Below are positions 11,924 to 23,087 of a stretch of 64,000 nt of DNA, piece after piece. The position numbers and the translations under genes are program-made. Every line of letters starts with the position of its first letter. Position 1 is the stretch's first letter. Source of the DNA: Phytopythium helicoides (Eukaryota > Oomycota > Peronosporomycetes > Pythiales > Pythiaceae). Under the pieces are notes generated by a model. It was not told where the DNA came from. It saw nothing but the letters and a program-made list of their open reading frames with translations, and made no database searches. The stretch is taken from NCBI GenBank assembly GCA_024867545.1, contig JANFNE010000063.1, positions 237,503-301,502 of the forward strand, in the 5' to 3' direction.

Positions 11924-12459
11924 CCCTTCCTTTCCCCTTTCCCTGCACACACCTCGCGCTTGCGCTCGCGCTCGCTCTCTTGCTCTCTTGCTCTCCTACT
12001 TCTTTGCACGGAGATACCGCCATCCCATTCTTTCTCCTTCCTTTATTCTTACATGGTATCGCCATGTGGTTGGTTCTTTTGATCGCCTCTTTATGCACCC
12101 ATCAACAGTTGGCCTCTTGCCGTCTCGACCTCTCTCGACCTCTCTCGACCTCTCTCGATCTCTCGAAACGCGACAGCGGCGATGAGATCCCGAGCGAGTG
12201 GCGGGGATGCGAACCTGATTCTGAGTCGCCAAAGACCACCACACGGCGTCGTGTGTGTGTCGTGAGCGTTGTGGGCGTTGTGTGTGGTGTGTCGATATTG
12301 TTGTTTTTGAGTGTTTTTGAAAAGTGTGTGTGTTTTTGTTGTTTTTGTGGTGTGTTTGTGGTGTGTGTGTTGTTGGTGTTGTTTTGTGTGGTGTGTTTTG
12401 TGTGTTTTGTGTGTTGGTTTGTATATGTGTGTTTTAGTGTGAAGTGTTGCAATCATTCT

Positions 12460-12539
12460 GGTCAATTGGCCGAGCGGTCTAAGGCGCCAGTTTAAGGCAC
12501 TGGTCTGAAAGGGCGTGGGTTCGAATCCCACATTGGCCA
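12460..12539 (+). tRNA. tRNA-Leu(AAG), copy 2
   Basis: Identical to copy 1 in sequence and flanks; 624 bp after it. Confidence 0.97.
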
Positions 12540-13089
12540 TCTCTTTTCCCTTCCTTTCCCCTTTCCCTGCACACACCTCGCGCTTGCGCTCGCGCTCGCG
12601 CTCGCTCTCTTGCTCTCTTGCTCTCCTACTTCTTTGCACGGAGATACCGCCATCCCATTCTTTCTCCTTCCTTTATTCTTACATGGTATCGCCATGTGGT
12701 TGGTTCTTTTGATCGCCTCTTTATGCACCCATCAACAGTTGGCCTCTTGCCGTCTCGACCTCTCTCGACCTCTCTCGACCTCTCTCGATCTCTCGAAACG
12801 CGACAGCGGCGATGAGATCCCGAGCGAGTGGCGGGGATGCGAACCTGATTCTGAGTCGCCAAAGACCACCACACGGCGTCGTGTGTGTGTCGTGAGCGTT
12901 GTGGGCGTTGTGTGTGGTGTGTCGATATTGTTGTTTTTGAGTGTTTTTGAAAAGTGTGTGTGTTTTTGTTGTTTTTGTGGTGTGTTTGTGGTGTGTGTGT
13001 TGTTGGTGTTGTTTTGTGTGGTGTGTTTTGTGTGTTTTGTGTGTTGGTTTGTATATGTGTGTTTTAGTGTGAAGTGTTGCAATCATTCT

Positions 13090-13169
13090 GGTCAATTGGC
13101 CGAGCGGTCTAAGGCGCCAGTTTAAGGCACTGGTCTGAAAGGGCGTGGGTTCGAATCCCACATTGGCCA
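13090..13169 (+). tRNA. tRNA-Leu(AAG), copy 3
   Basis: Identical to copy 1; 630 bp after copy 2. Confidence 0.97.
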
Positions 13170-13719
13170 TCTCTTTTCCCTTCCTTTCCCCTTTCCCTGC
13201 ACACACCTCGCGCTTGCGCTCGCGCTCGCGCTCGCTCTCTTGCTCTCTTGCTCTCCTACTTCTTTGCACGGAGATACCGCCATCCCATTCTTTCTCCTTC
13301 CTTTATTCTTACATGGTATCGCCATGTGGTTGGTTCTTTTGATCGCCTCTTTATGCACCCATCAACAGTTGGCCTCTTGCCGTCTCGACCTCTCTCGACC
13401 TCTCTCGACCTCTCTCGATCTCTCGAAACGCGACAGCGGCGATGAGATCCCGAGCGAGTGGCGGGGATGCGAACCTGATTCTGAGTCGCCAAAGACCACC
13501 ACACGGCGTCGTGTGTGTGTCGTGAGCGTTGTGGGCGTTGTGTGTGGTGTGTCGATATTGTTGTTTTTGAGTGTTTTTGAAAAGTGTGTGTGTTTTTGTT
13601 GTTTTTGTGGTGTGTTTGTGGTGTGTGTGTTGTTGGTGTTGTTTTGTGTGGTGTGTTTTGTGTGTTTTGTGTGTTGGTTTGTATATGTGTGTTTTAGTGT
13701 GAAGTGTTGCAATCATTCT

Positions 13720-13799
13720 GGTCAATTGGCCGAGCGGTCTAAGGCGCCAGTTTAAGGCACTGGTCTGAAAGGGCGTGGGTTCGAATCCCACATTGGCCA
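13720..13799 (+). tRNA. tRNA-Leu(AAG), copy 4
   Basis: Identical to copy 1. Its downstream spacer has a G-to-A change (cctcacgc for cctcgcgc, near 13840), one of very few substitutions in the array. Confidence 0.97.
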
Positions 13800-14349
13800 T
13801 CTCTTTTCCCTTCCTTTCCCCTTTCCCTGCACACACCTCACGCTTGCGCTCGCGCTCGCGCTCGCTCTCTTGCTCTCTTGCTCTCCTACTTCTTTGCACG
13901 GAGATACCGCCATCCCATTCTTTCTCCTTCCTTTATTCTTACATGGTATCGCCATGTGGTTGGTTCTTTTGATCGCCTCTTTATGCACCCATCAACAGTT
14001 GGCCTCTTGCCGTCTCGACCTCTCTCGACCTCTCTCGACCTCTCTCGATCTCTCGAAACGCGACAGCGGCGATGAGATCCCGAGCGAGTGGCGGGGATGC
14101 GAACCTGATTCTGAGTCGCCAAAGACCACCACACGGCGTCGTGTGTGTGTCGTGAGCGTTGTGGGCGTTGTGTGTGGTGTGTCGATATTGTTGTTTTTGA
14201 GTGTTTTTGAAAAGTGTGTGTGTTTTTGTTGTTTTTGTGGTGTGTTTGTGGTGTGTGTGTTGTTGGTGTTGTTTTGTGTGGTGTGTTTTGTGTGTTTTGT
14301 GTGTTGGTTTGTATATGTGTGTTTTAGTGTGAAGTGTTGCAATCATTCT

Positions 14350-14429
14350 GGTCAATTGGCCGAGCGGTCTAAGGCGCCAGTTTAAGGCACTGGTCTGAAA
14401 GGGCGTGGGTTCGAATCCCACATTGGCCA
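14350..14429 (+). tRNA. tRNA-Leu(AAG), copy 5
   Basis: Identical to copy 1; 630-bp spacing. Confidence 0.97.
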
Positions 14430-14979
14430 TCTCTTTTCCCTTCCTTTCCCCTTTCCCTGCACACACCTCGCGCTTGCGCTCGCGCTCGCGCTCGCTCTCT
14501 TGCTCTCTTGCTCTCCTACTTCTTTGCACGGAGATACCGCCATCCCATTCTTTCTCCTTCCTTTATTCTTACATGGTATCGCCATGTGGTTGGTTCTTTT
14601 GATCGCCTCTTTATGCACCCATCAACAGTTGGCCTCTTGCCGTCTCGACCTCTCTCGACCTCTCTCGACCTCTCTCGATCTCTCGAAACGCGACAGCGGC
14701 GATGAGATCCCGAGCGAGTGGCGGGGATGCGAACCTGATTCTGAGTCGCCAAAGACCACCACACGGCGTCGTGTGTGTGTCGTGAGCGTTGTGGGCGTTG
14801 TGTGTGGTGTGTCGATATTGTTGTTTTTGAGTGTTTTTGAAAAGTGTGTGTGTTTTTGTTGTTTTTGTGGTGTGTTTGTGGTGTGTGTGTTGTTGGTGTT
14901 GTTTTGTGTGGTGTGTTTTGTGTGTTTTGTGTGTTGGTTTGTATATGTGTGTTTTAGTGTGAAGTGTTGCAATCATTCT

Positions 14980-15059
14980 GGTCAATTGGCCGAGCGGTCT
15001 AAGGCGCCAGTTTAAGGCACTGGTCTGAAAGGGCGTGGGTTCGAATCCCACATTGGCCA
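14980..15059 (+). tRNA. tRNA-Leu(AAG), copy 6
   Basis: Identical to copy 1; 630-bp spacing. Confidence 0.97.
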
Positions 15060-15609
15060 TCTCTTTTCCCTTCCTTTCCCCTTTCCCTGCACACACCTCG
15101 CGCTTGCGCTCGCGCTCGCGCTCGCTCTCTTGCTCTCTTGCTCTCCTACTTCTTTGCACGGAGATACCGCCATCCCATTCTTTCTCCTTCCTTTATTCTT
15201 ACATGGTATCGCCATGTGGTTGGTTCTTTTGATCGCCTCTTTATGCACCCATCAACAGTTGGCCTCTTGCCGTCTCGACCTCTCTCGACCTCTCTCGACC
15301 TCTCTCGATCTCTCGAAACGCGACAGCGGCGATGAGATCCCGAGCGAGTGGCGGGGATGCGAACCTGATTCTGAGTCGCCAAAGACCACCACACGGCGTC
15401 GTGTGTGTGTCGTGAGCGTTGTGGGCGTTGTGTGTGGTGTGTCGATATTGTTGTTTTTGAGTGTTTTTGAAAAGTGTGTGTGTTTTTGTTGTTTTTGTGG
15501 TGTGTTTGTGGTGTGTGTGTTGTTGGTGTTGTTTTGTGTGGTGTGTTTTGTGTGTTTTGTGTGTTGGTTTGTATATGTGTGTTTTAGTGTGAAGTGTTGC
15601 AATCATTCT

Positions 15610-15689
15610 GGTCAATTGGCCGAGCGGTCTAAGGCGCCAGTTTAAGGCACTGGTCTGAAAGGGCGTGGGTTCGAATCCCACATTGGCCA
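15610..15689 (+). tRNA. tRNA-Leu(AAG), copy 7
   Basis: Identical to copy 1; 630-bp spacing. Confidence 0.97.
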
Positions 15690-16239
15690 TCTCTTTTCCC
15701 TTCCTTTCCCCTTTCCCTGCACACACCTCGCGCTTGCGCTCGCGCTCGCGCTCGCTCTCTTGCTCTCTTGCTCTCCTACTTCTTTGCACGGAGATACCGC
15801 CATCCCATTCTTTCTCCTTCCTTTATTCTTACATGGTATCGCCATGTGGTTGGTTCTTTTGATCGCCTCTTTATGCACCCATCAACAGTTGGCCTCTTGC
15901 CGTCTCGACCTCTCTCGACCTCTCTCGACCTCTCTCGATCTCTCGAAACGCGACAGCGGCGATGAGATCCCGAGCGAGTGGCGGGGATGCGAACCTGATT
16001 CTGAGTCGCCAAAGACCACCACACGGCGTCGTGTGTGTGTCGTGAGCGTTGTGGGCGTTGTGTGTGGTGTGTCGATATTGTTGTTTTTGAGTGTTTTTGA
16101 AAAGTGTGTGTGTTTTTGTTGTTTTTGTGGTGTGTTTGTGGTGTGTGTGTTGTTGGTGTTGTTTTGTGTGGTGTGTTTTGTGTGTTTTGTGTGTTGGTTT
16201 GTATATGTGTGTTTTAGTGTGAAGTGTTGCAATCATTCT

Positions 16240-16319
16240 GGTCAATTGGCCGAGCGGTCTAAGGCGCCAGTTTAAGGCACTGGTCTGAAAGGGCGTGGGT
16301 TCGAATCCCACATTGGCCA
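16240..16319 (+). tRNA. tRNA-Leu(AAG), copy 8
   Basis: Identical to copy 1; 630-bp spacing. Confidence 0.97.
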
Positions 16320-16869
16320 TCTCTTTTCCCTTCCTTTCCCCTTTCCCTGCACACACCTCGCGCTTGCGCTCGCGCTCGCGCTCGCTCTCTTGCTCTCTTG
16401 CTCTCCTACTTCTTTGCACGGAGATACCGCCATCCCATTCTTTCTCCTTCCTTTATTCTTACATGGTATCGCCATGTGGTTGGTTCTTTTGATCGCCTCT
16501 TTATGCACCCATCAACAGTTGGCCTCTTGCCGTCTCGACCTCTCTCGACCTCTCTCGACCTCTCTCGATCTCTCGAAACGCGACAGCGGCGATGAGATCC
16601 CGAGCGAGTGGCGGGGATGCGAACCTGATTCTGAGTCGCCAAAGACCACCACACGGCGTCGTGTGTGTGTCGTGAGCGTTGTGGGCGTTGTGTGTGGTGT
16701 GTCGATATTGTTGTTTTTGAGTGTTTTTGAAAAGTGTGTGTGTTTTTGTTGTTTTTGTGGTGTGTTTGTGGTGTGTGTGTTGTTGGTGTTGTTTTGTGTG
16801 GTGTGTTTTGTGTGTTTTGTGTGTTGGTTTGTATATGTGTGTTTTAGTGTGAAGTGTTGCAATCATTCT

Positions 16870-16949
16870 GGTCAATTGGCCGAGCGGTCTAAGGCGCCAG
16901 TTTAAGGCACTGGTCTGAAAGGGCGTGGGTTCGAATCCCACATTGGCCA
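16870..16949 (+). tRNA. tRNA-Leu(AAG), copy 9
   Basis: Identical to copy 1; 630-bp spacing. Confidence 0.97.
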
Positions 16950-17499
16950 TCTCTTTTCCCTTCCTTTCCCCTTTCCCTGCACACACCTCGCGCTTGCGCT
17001 CGCGCTCGCGCTCGCTCTCTTGCTCTCTTGCTCTCCTACTTCTTTGCACGGAGATACCGCCATCCCATTCTTTCTCCTTCCTTTATTCTTACATGGTATC
17101 GCCATGTGGTTGGTTCTTTTGATCGCCTCTTTATGCACCCATCAACAGTTGGCCTCTTGCCGTCTCGACCTCTCTCGACCTCTCTCGACCTCTCTCGATC
17201 TCTCGAAACGCGACAGCGGCGATGAGATCCCGAGCGAGTGGCGGGGATGCGAACCTGATTCTGAGTCGCCAAAGACCACCACACGGCGTCGTGTGTGTGT
17301 CGTGAGCGTTGTGGGCGTTGTGTGTGGTGTGTCGATATTGTTGTTTTTGAGTGTTTTTGAAAAGTGTGTGTGTTTTTGTTGTTTTTGTGGTGTGTTTGTG
17401 GTGTGTGTGTTGTTGGTGTTGTTTTGTGTGGTGTGTTTTGTGTGTTTTGTGTGTTGGTTTGTATATGTGTGTTTTAGTGTGAAGTGTTGCAATCATTCT

Positions 17500-17579
17500 G
17501 GTCAATTGGCCGAGCGGTCTAAGGCGCCAGTTTAAGGCACTGGTCTGAAAGGGCGTGGGTTCGAATCCCACATTGGCCA
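17500..17579 (+). tRNA. tRNA-Leu(AAG), copy 10
   Basis: Identical to copy 1. The following unit is one hexamer shorter (624 bp). Confidence 0.97.
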
Positions 17580-18123
17580 TCTCTTTTCCCTTCCTTTCCC
17601 CTTTCCCTGCACACACCTCGCGCTTGCGCTCGCGCTCGCTCTCTTGCTCTCTTGCTCTCCTACTTCTTTGCACGGAGATACCGCCATCCCATTCTTTCTC
17701 CTTCCTTTATTCTTACATGGTATCGCCATGTGGTTGGTTCTTTTGATCGCCTCTTTATGCACCCATCAACAGTTGGCCTCTTGCCGTCTCGACCTCTCTC
17801 GACCTCTCTCGACCTCTCTCGATCTCTCGAAACGCGACAGCGGCGATGAGATCCCGAGCGAGTGGCGGGGATGCGAACCTGATTCTGAGTCGCCAAAGAC
17901 CACCACACGGCGTCGTGTGTGTGTCGTGAGCGTTGTGGGCGTTGTGTGTGGTGTGTCGATATTGTTGTTTTTGAGTGTTTTTGAAAAGTGTGTGTGTTTT
18001 TGTTGTTTTTGTGGTGTGTTTGTGGTGTGTGTGTTGTTGGTGTTGTTTTGTGTGGTGTGTTTTGTGTGTTTTGTGTGTTGGTTTGTATATGTGTGTTTTA
18101 GTGTGAAGTGTTGCAATCATTCT

Positions 18124-18203
18124 GGTCAATTGGCCGAGCGGTCTAAGGCGCCAGTTTAAGGCACTGGTCTGAAAGGGCGTGGGTTCGAATCCCACATTGG
18201 CCA
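18124..18203 (+). tRNA. tRNA-Leu(AAG), copy 11
   Basis: Identical to copy 1. Last copy before the MULE, which begins 230 bp downstream in the same unit. Confidence 0.97.
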
Positions 18204-18424
18204 TCTCTTTTCCCTTCCTTTCCCCTTTCCCTGCACACACCTCGCGCTTGCGCTCGCGCTCGCGCTCGCTCTCTTGCTCTCTTGCTCTCCTACTTCTTTG
18301 CACGGAGATACCGCCATCCCATTCTTTCTCCTTCCTTTATTCTTACATGGTATCGCCATGTGGTTGGTTCTTTTGATCGCCTCTTTATGCACCCATCAAC
18401 AGTTGGCCTCTTGCCGTCTCGACC

Positions 18425-18433
18425 TCTCTCGAC
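18425..18433 (+). repeat. Left 9-bp target-site duplication of the MULE
   Basis: tctctcgac, repeated directly at 21419-21427. The target lies in the 10-bp tctcgacctc repeat, so the sequence alone is ambiguous. The 9-bp length is supported because subtracting element plus one copy restores an exact 630-bp unit. Confidence 0.85.
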
Positions 18434-18486
18434 GAGGAATTACCAAAATCCGTTACATAGGTAACGGGTTTGCCCGGGATCAGATC
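18434..18486 (+). repeat. MULE left terminal inverted repeat
   Basis: 53 bp starting GAGGAATTACC and matching the reverse complement of 21366-21418 except at position 13 (A versus T). It contains an inner palindrome, CCGTTAC-atag-GTAACGG. Confidence 0.95.
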
Positions 18487-18968
18487 ATTTTTGCCAGGTA
18501 GTAGGGCAAAGTACGGTTACGCGTCGATGCGAACATAAGAGTGTACAAATCGTAACCCACCAAAACGGTTCTCGAAGCGCCGACCAAGTCGGGTATAAAT
18601 ACCGGGCCAAAAAACCCCGCTAAATGAAAATGACTATGGGTGCCCGCGATTGGCCCAGCTCTGAGAAACGGAAGGCCCGCCGCATCACCCCGGTGGATCA
18701 CCGACCGCGAGAGAGGTTGCGAGGGAATGATGGTCTGTTCTGTTTGTGCGCCAGTACGCTAAGTGCAATTGGCCGAGCTCGTGTTCTGGAAAAACGGGGG
18801 TTGCGAGACCAATGGTCTTCAAAATCTCGAACCATACACAGTTCAGGTGTACAGAGTGCAAACGTAACAGACAAGAAGACAATCAAGAAATCCAGAAGCG
18901 GCGCGTAAAGTTTTGATGTTTTACGCTAGCAGTGCAAGCTAAATTTTAGCTAGACAAAGATCATTGCT

Positions 18969-20990
18969 TTACACAGTGGCACTAGCCGGTGCCTTTTGTC
19001 TGTTGGTTTTGGCTGTCTTTCGCTTGTGCTTCGGCTTGGGTCCTGGTTTCAGCCCGCGCTTGCCCATCGCCGACTCAATCACCACCTCAGCAGGTAGCCG
19101 CAGCGTCAAATCAGAGTGAAGAGTTGACGTGGTTGGGAGTGGCTTGAAGGCAAAAGTGTAGGTGCTTTTAAAATGCCGCACAGACAGACGGTCCTTGTCG
19201 TACAAAGAGTCAACACGAAGGCCATCCGCTGCTGCAGCAGCTATTGCATGGATACATGGGAAAAGCTCATCTTGCCAGGTGCAACACGTGCATGTTTTGG
19301 CAGGCAAGTCAACATAACGCCACGGGTGAATCTCACCGTCAGTTGCTGGGCCAAGAAACTGAACAGAATAACCTCCCTCAAGCAGTGGAGTGTACTTGCA
19401 CATCTTGCTCATCAACACTCTCTTGTCCAACTCCCTTTTTAAAAGAGGCACCAGCTGGTCTAATCCTCCATGTAATTCCATGGTGACAGCATCTTGCCGC
19501 TTACTTGATGACAATTCGGTCAATTTGCGGAAATACATGCTAAAACCATCGAGTGGCTTGGCGCTCCTGACTTCATTACTCAGCCAATTATTAGCTTGTT
19601 CCGACAGATTAGATGTGAGCTCATTGTATGTTGGTGTTTGGTGCGCTGCTGAAAAAGCATATTTCACCCAGTGCTTCCTTTCGATATCTTGCAGATAATT
19701 AGCTGCAGCGACCTTCGATAGTCTTAATTTGCCGTCGAATGTTTTGTAGTCGTTCTCGCAATCGCTTCGAGCTAGCTTGTAGATGTATCGGCGGTCCTCA
19801 TTGGACAACGAGCAGCGGGATTTTTGAATGTTGTCGGTAATATGACGTAGACAAAAGCGATGTCCAGCATCAGGGAACGTCTCAGCTACTGCCGAAATTA
19901 ACCCTTTTTGACGATCTGAAATTGCGCAAAACCGCGTAATTTCCCCCAGTGCCTCGCGCACAACTTCTAGAAACCACTTCCAGTTCTCATAGTTCTCGAC
20001 TGGAACTAGGGCAAACCCAAATGGGAAGATGTGATTGCAGTAATCTTTCGCAGTTGCCAAGAGATAGACGCCGTGACTATTCATCTCGCCCTTGAGATGA
20101 GCCCCGTCAAATCCATACAGTAACTTTGAGCTCTTTGCGACGTGCACACCAATATTTGGAACAAAGCAAGCTCTGCGGAACACTGATGTTTGCTCATACT
20201 TTTCAAAGCGCCAGACCGATCCAGGATTTGCATCACCAATGAGCTTTAGATATGCTTCCAGCTTCTGGTAGCTAGCGACTCGGTCTCCACGAATGCGATC
20301 ATCAAGAGTACACTTAATGCGGGACGCAGCACTGGCACTCACATCAACACCTCTCCCTTTCATAAACGCAATGATTGCTTTGCCAGAAATGGTAGCTGTC
20401 GATCCATTGTGCGTTGGAAGCATCTCTTCGAGTAAAACCGATACAATCTTCTCTTCTTGCTGGGTTGTGTTGCGTTTGTCGGTAGATGGCCGCGGAATTG
20501 ACCCTTCTGCACACGGACGCTGAGTTGAGCCCACGAACTTCATGTGGTTGTGGGCAAAATTGATGCGTGTCACTTTCCACTCGCCGTCGACACCGTAAAC
20601 ATTCACGAAGAAAGGGCAAACGAGCTGAGGAGCCGGAGTAATGCTGTCAAAGAATTGCTGACCGTTGAGAAGTTTGCACCCATACTTTGCGTTGCCACTC
20701 TTGTTGCCCTTGCCACCTGAGTTCTTCACGAAGATTTGAAACCCGCAACGTTGAGCTAACTCCTTCACCCGCGCTCGCAGTGCTTTCTGCGACTCGTAGG
20801 CGACGACAGCAAGGTTATGCTGACGATCGTATGCGATCCCAAAATCGTCCGATGATGGGTTATCCATAGAGACTGAGACGTTGTCTCGCAAGAGATCGAG
20901 CTCCCGAGCAGCTGATACATCGGCTGAGTCAACCGTAAAGGGAGAAGTGCCGTAATTAGGCGATGCAGACTTGCGTGGAGTGGCAGTCAT
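18969..20990 (-). CDS. MULE transposase, 673 aa
   Basis: Cut-and-paste transposase expected to bind the TIRs in the nucleus. Residues about 75-155 form a WRKY/GCM1-like zinc unit with Cys105, Cys125, His147 and His149, the N-terminal DNA-binding fold common in MULE/FAR1 proteins. The RNase H-like DDE core shows Asp295 in FDGAHLKG, Asp359 in SDRQKG, the Cys-x2-His pair (C380, H383) and Glu464 in NLSEQANNW. A SWIM zinc finger follows: C567, C569 or C570, C579 and H581 in CTCCTWQ...PCIH. The tail GKRGLKPGPKPKHKRK is AT-hook/NLS-like. The single intact frame starts at the ATG at 20990 and has no intron. With all catalytic residues and near-identical TIRs, it is a candidate active element. Confidence 0.92.
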   Translation of the reverse strand: MTATPRKSASPNYGTSPFTVDSADVSAARELDLLRDNVSVSMDNPSSDDFGIAYDRQHNLAVVAYESQKALRARVKELAQRCGFQIFVKNSGGKGNKSGNAKYGCKLLNGQQFFDSITPAPQLVCPFFVNVYGVDGEWKVTRINFAHNHMKFVGSTQRPCAEGSIPRPSTDKRNTTQQEEKIVSVLLEEMLPTHNGSTATISGKAIIAFMKGRGVDVSASAASRIKCTLDDRIRGDRVASYQKLEAYLKLIGDANPGSVWRFEKYEQTSVFRRACFVPNIGVHVAKSSKLLYGFDGAHLKGEMNSHGVYLLATAKDYCNHIFPFGFALVPVENYENWKWFLEVVREALGEITRFCAISDRQKGLISAVAETFPDAGHRFCLRHITDNIQKSRCSLSNEDRRYIYKLARSDCENDYKTFDGKLRLSKVAAANYLQDIERKHWVKYAFSAAHQTPTYNELTSNLSEQANNWLSNEVRSAKPLDGFSMYFRKLTELSSSKRQDAVTMELHGGLDQLVPLLKRELDKRVLMSKMCKYTPLLEGGYSVQFLGPATDGEIHPWRYVDLPAKTCTCCTWQDELFPCIHAIAAAAADGLRVDSLYDKDRLSVRHFKSTYTFAFKPLPTTSTLHSDLTLRLPAEVVIESAMGKRGLKPGPKPKHKRKTAKTNRQKAPASATV

Positions 20991-21365
20991 GTTGACTTCG
21001 AGGGTTAGTTTGGTTGGGTTGGTGGTGAGGTGTCTTCGTAGCAGATTGAAGAGTGAGTAGGGCGATGGAAGTAGTGTACGCTGCGAGAGATGGTGGAGCT
21101 CGATAACTTCAGATAGAAGCGTCCAGCGGCACTGACCCGTGGTACTTGAGATTGGCCAATCAACACATCAGATTGCACGAAAAATCTCTAAAACGTAGCA
21201 CAAAAACAGTGAACAGCCAATCATGTTTGATCCCGTTAAGAATTTTCCCAAGAGCTGGCCGAAACGACTGCAAAACAACTGTGAATTTGCGCAGTGCAAG
21301 GGGTTACGGAGCCTGTACCTTCGAACTTTACAAATGCGTACCTAAGGTAACCATAGTCAGACTCA

Positions 21366-21418
21366 GATCTGATCCCGGGCAAACCCGTTACCTATGTAAC
21401 GGATTATGGTAATTCCTC
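21366..21418 (-). repeat. MULE right terminal inverted repeat
   Basis: Inverted copy of the left 53-bp terminal repeat, one mismatch. Confidence 0.95.
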
Positions 21419-21427
21419 TCTCTCGAC
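21419..21427 (+). repeat. Right 9-bp target-site duplication of the MULE
   Basis: tctctcgac; direct copy of 18425-18433. The array sequence then continues with one substitution (ctctttcgac). Confidence 0.85.
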
Positions 21428-21747
21428 CTCTTTCGACCTCTCTCGATCTCTCGAAACGCGACAGCGGCGATGAGATCCCGAGCGAGTGGCGGGGATGCGA
21501 ACCTGATTCTGAGTCGCCAAAGACCACCACACGGCGTCGTGTGTGTGTCGTGAGCGTTGTGGGCGTTGTGTGTGGTGTGTCGATATTGTTGTTTTTGAGT
21601 GTTTTTGAAAAGTGTGTGTGTTTTTGTTGTTTTTGTGGTGTGTTTGTGGTGTGTGTGTTGTTGGTGTTGTTTTGTGTGGTGTGTTTTGTGTGTTTTGTGT
21701 GTTGGTTTGTATATGTGTGTTTTAGTGTGAAGTGTTGCAATCATTCT

Positions 21748-21827
21748 GGTCAATTGGCCGAGCGGTCTAAGGCGCCAGTTTAAGGCACTGGTCTGAAAGG
21801 GCGTGGGTTCGAATCCCACATTGGCCA
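21748..21827 (+). tRNA. tRNA-Leu(AAG), copy 12
   Basis: Identical to copy 1; first copy after the MULE. Confidence 0.97.
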
Positions 21828-22377
21828 TCTCTTTTCCCTTCCTTTCCCCTTTCCCTGCACACACCTCGCGCTTGCGCTCGCGCTCGCGCTCGCTCTCTTG
21901 CTCTCTTGCTCTCCTACTTCTTTGCACGGAGATACCGCCATCCCATTCTTTCTCCTTCCTTTATTCTTACATGGTATCGCCATGTGGTTGGTTCTTTTGA
22001 TCGCCTCTTTATGCACCCATCAACAGTTGGCCTCTTGCCGTCTCGACCTCTCTCGACCTCTCTCGACCTCTCTCGATCTCTCGAAACGCGACAGCGGCGA
22101 TGAGATCCCGAGCGAGTGGCGGGGATGCGAACCTGATTCTGAGTCGCCAAAGACCACCACACGGCGTCGTGTGTGTGTCGTGAGCGTTGTGGGCGTTGTG
22201 TGTGGTGTGTCGATATTGTTGTTTTTGAGTGTTTTTGAAAAGTGTGTGTGTTTTTGTTGTTTTTGTGGTGTGTTTGTGGTGTGTGTGTTGTTGGTGTTGT
22301 TTTGTGTGGTGTGTTTTGTGTGTTTTGTGTGTTGGTTTGTATATGTGTGTTTTAGTGTGAAGTGTTGCAATCATTCT

Positions 22378-22457
22378 GGTCAATTGGCCGAGCGGTCTAA
22401 GGCGCCAGTTTAAGGCACTGGTCTGAAAGGGCGTGGGTTCGAATCCCACATTGGCCA
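22378..22457 (+). tRNA. tRNA-Leu(AAG), copy 13
   Basis: Identical to copy 1; 630-bp spacing. Confidence 0.97.
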
Positions 22458-23007
22458 TCTCTTTTCCCTTCCTTTCCCCTTTCCCTGCACACACCTCGCG
22501 CTTGCGCTCGCGCTCGCGCTCGCTCTCTTGCTCTCTTGCTCTCCTACTTCTTTGCACGGAGATACCGCCATCCCATTCTTTCTCCTTCCTTTATTCTTAC
22601 ATGGTATCGCCATGTGGTTGGTTCTTTTGATCGCCTCTTTATGCACCCATCAACAGTTGGCCTCTTGCCGTCTCGACCTCTCTCGACCTCTCTCGACCTC
22701 TCTCGATCTCTCGAAACGCGACAGCGGCGATGAGATCCCGAGCGAGTGGCGGGGATGCGAACCTGATTCTGAGTCGCCAAAGACCACCACACGGCGTCGT
22801 GTGTGTGTCGTGAGCGTTGTGGGCGTTGTGTGTGGTGTGTCGATATTGTTGTTTTTGAGTGTTTTTGAAAAGTGTGTGTGTTTTTGTTGTTTTTGTGGTG
22901 TGTTTGTGGTGTGTGTGTTGTTGGTGTTGTTTTGTGTGGTGTGTTTTGTGTGTTTTGTGTGTTGGTTTGTATATGTGTGTTTTAGTGTGAAGTGTTGCAA
23001 TCATTCT

Positions 23008-23087
23008 GGTCAATTGGCCGAGCGGTCTAAGGCGCCAGTTTAAGGCACTGGTCTGAAAGGGCGTGGGTTCGAATCCCACATTGGCCA
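23008..23087 (+). tRNA. tRNA-Leu(AAG), copy 14
   Basis: Identical to copy 1; 630-bp spacing. Confidence 0.97.

Larger units (their letters stand above)
18434..21418. mobile_element. Mutator-like element (MULE), 2,985 bp
   Basis: Complete DNA transposon with 53-bp terminal inverted repeats differing at one base, a 9-bp target duplication and one transposase gene on the minus strand. It lies inside one unit of the tRNA array. The distance between tRNA copies 11 and 12 is 3,624 bp; minus the element and one 9-bp duplication (2,994 bp) leaves exactly 630. Non-coding DNA occupies 18487-18968 and 20991-21365. Confidence 0.95.

Noticed and set aside
12179..12245. Minus-strand B-box-like sequence (ggttcgcatcc) in each array unit, considered as a second tRNA gene
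   Set aside because: It departs from the B-box consensus, the T stem does not pair and no acceptor or anticodon stem can be drawn around it.
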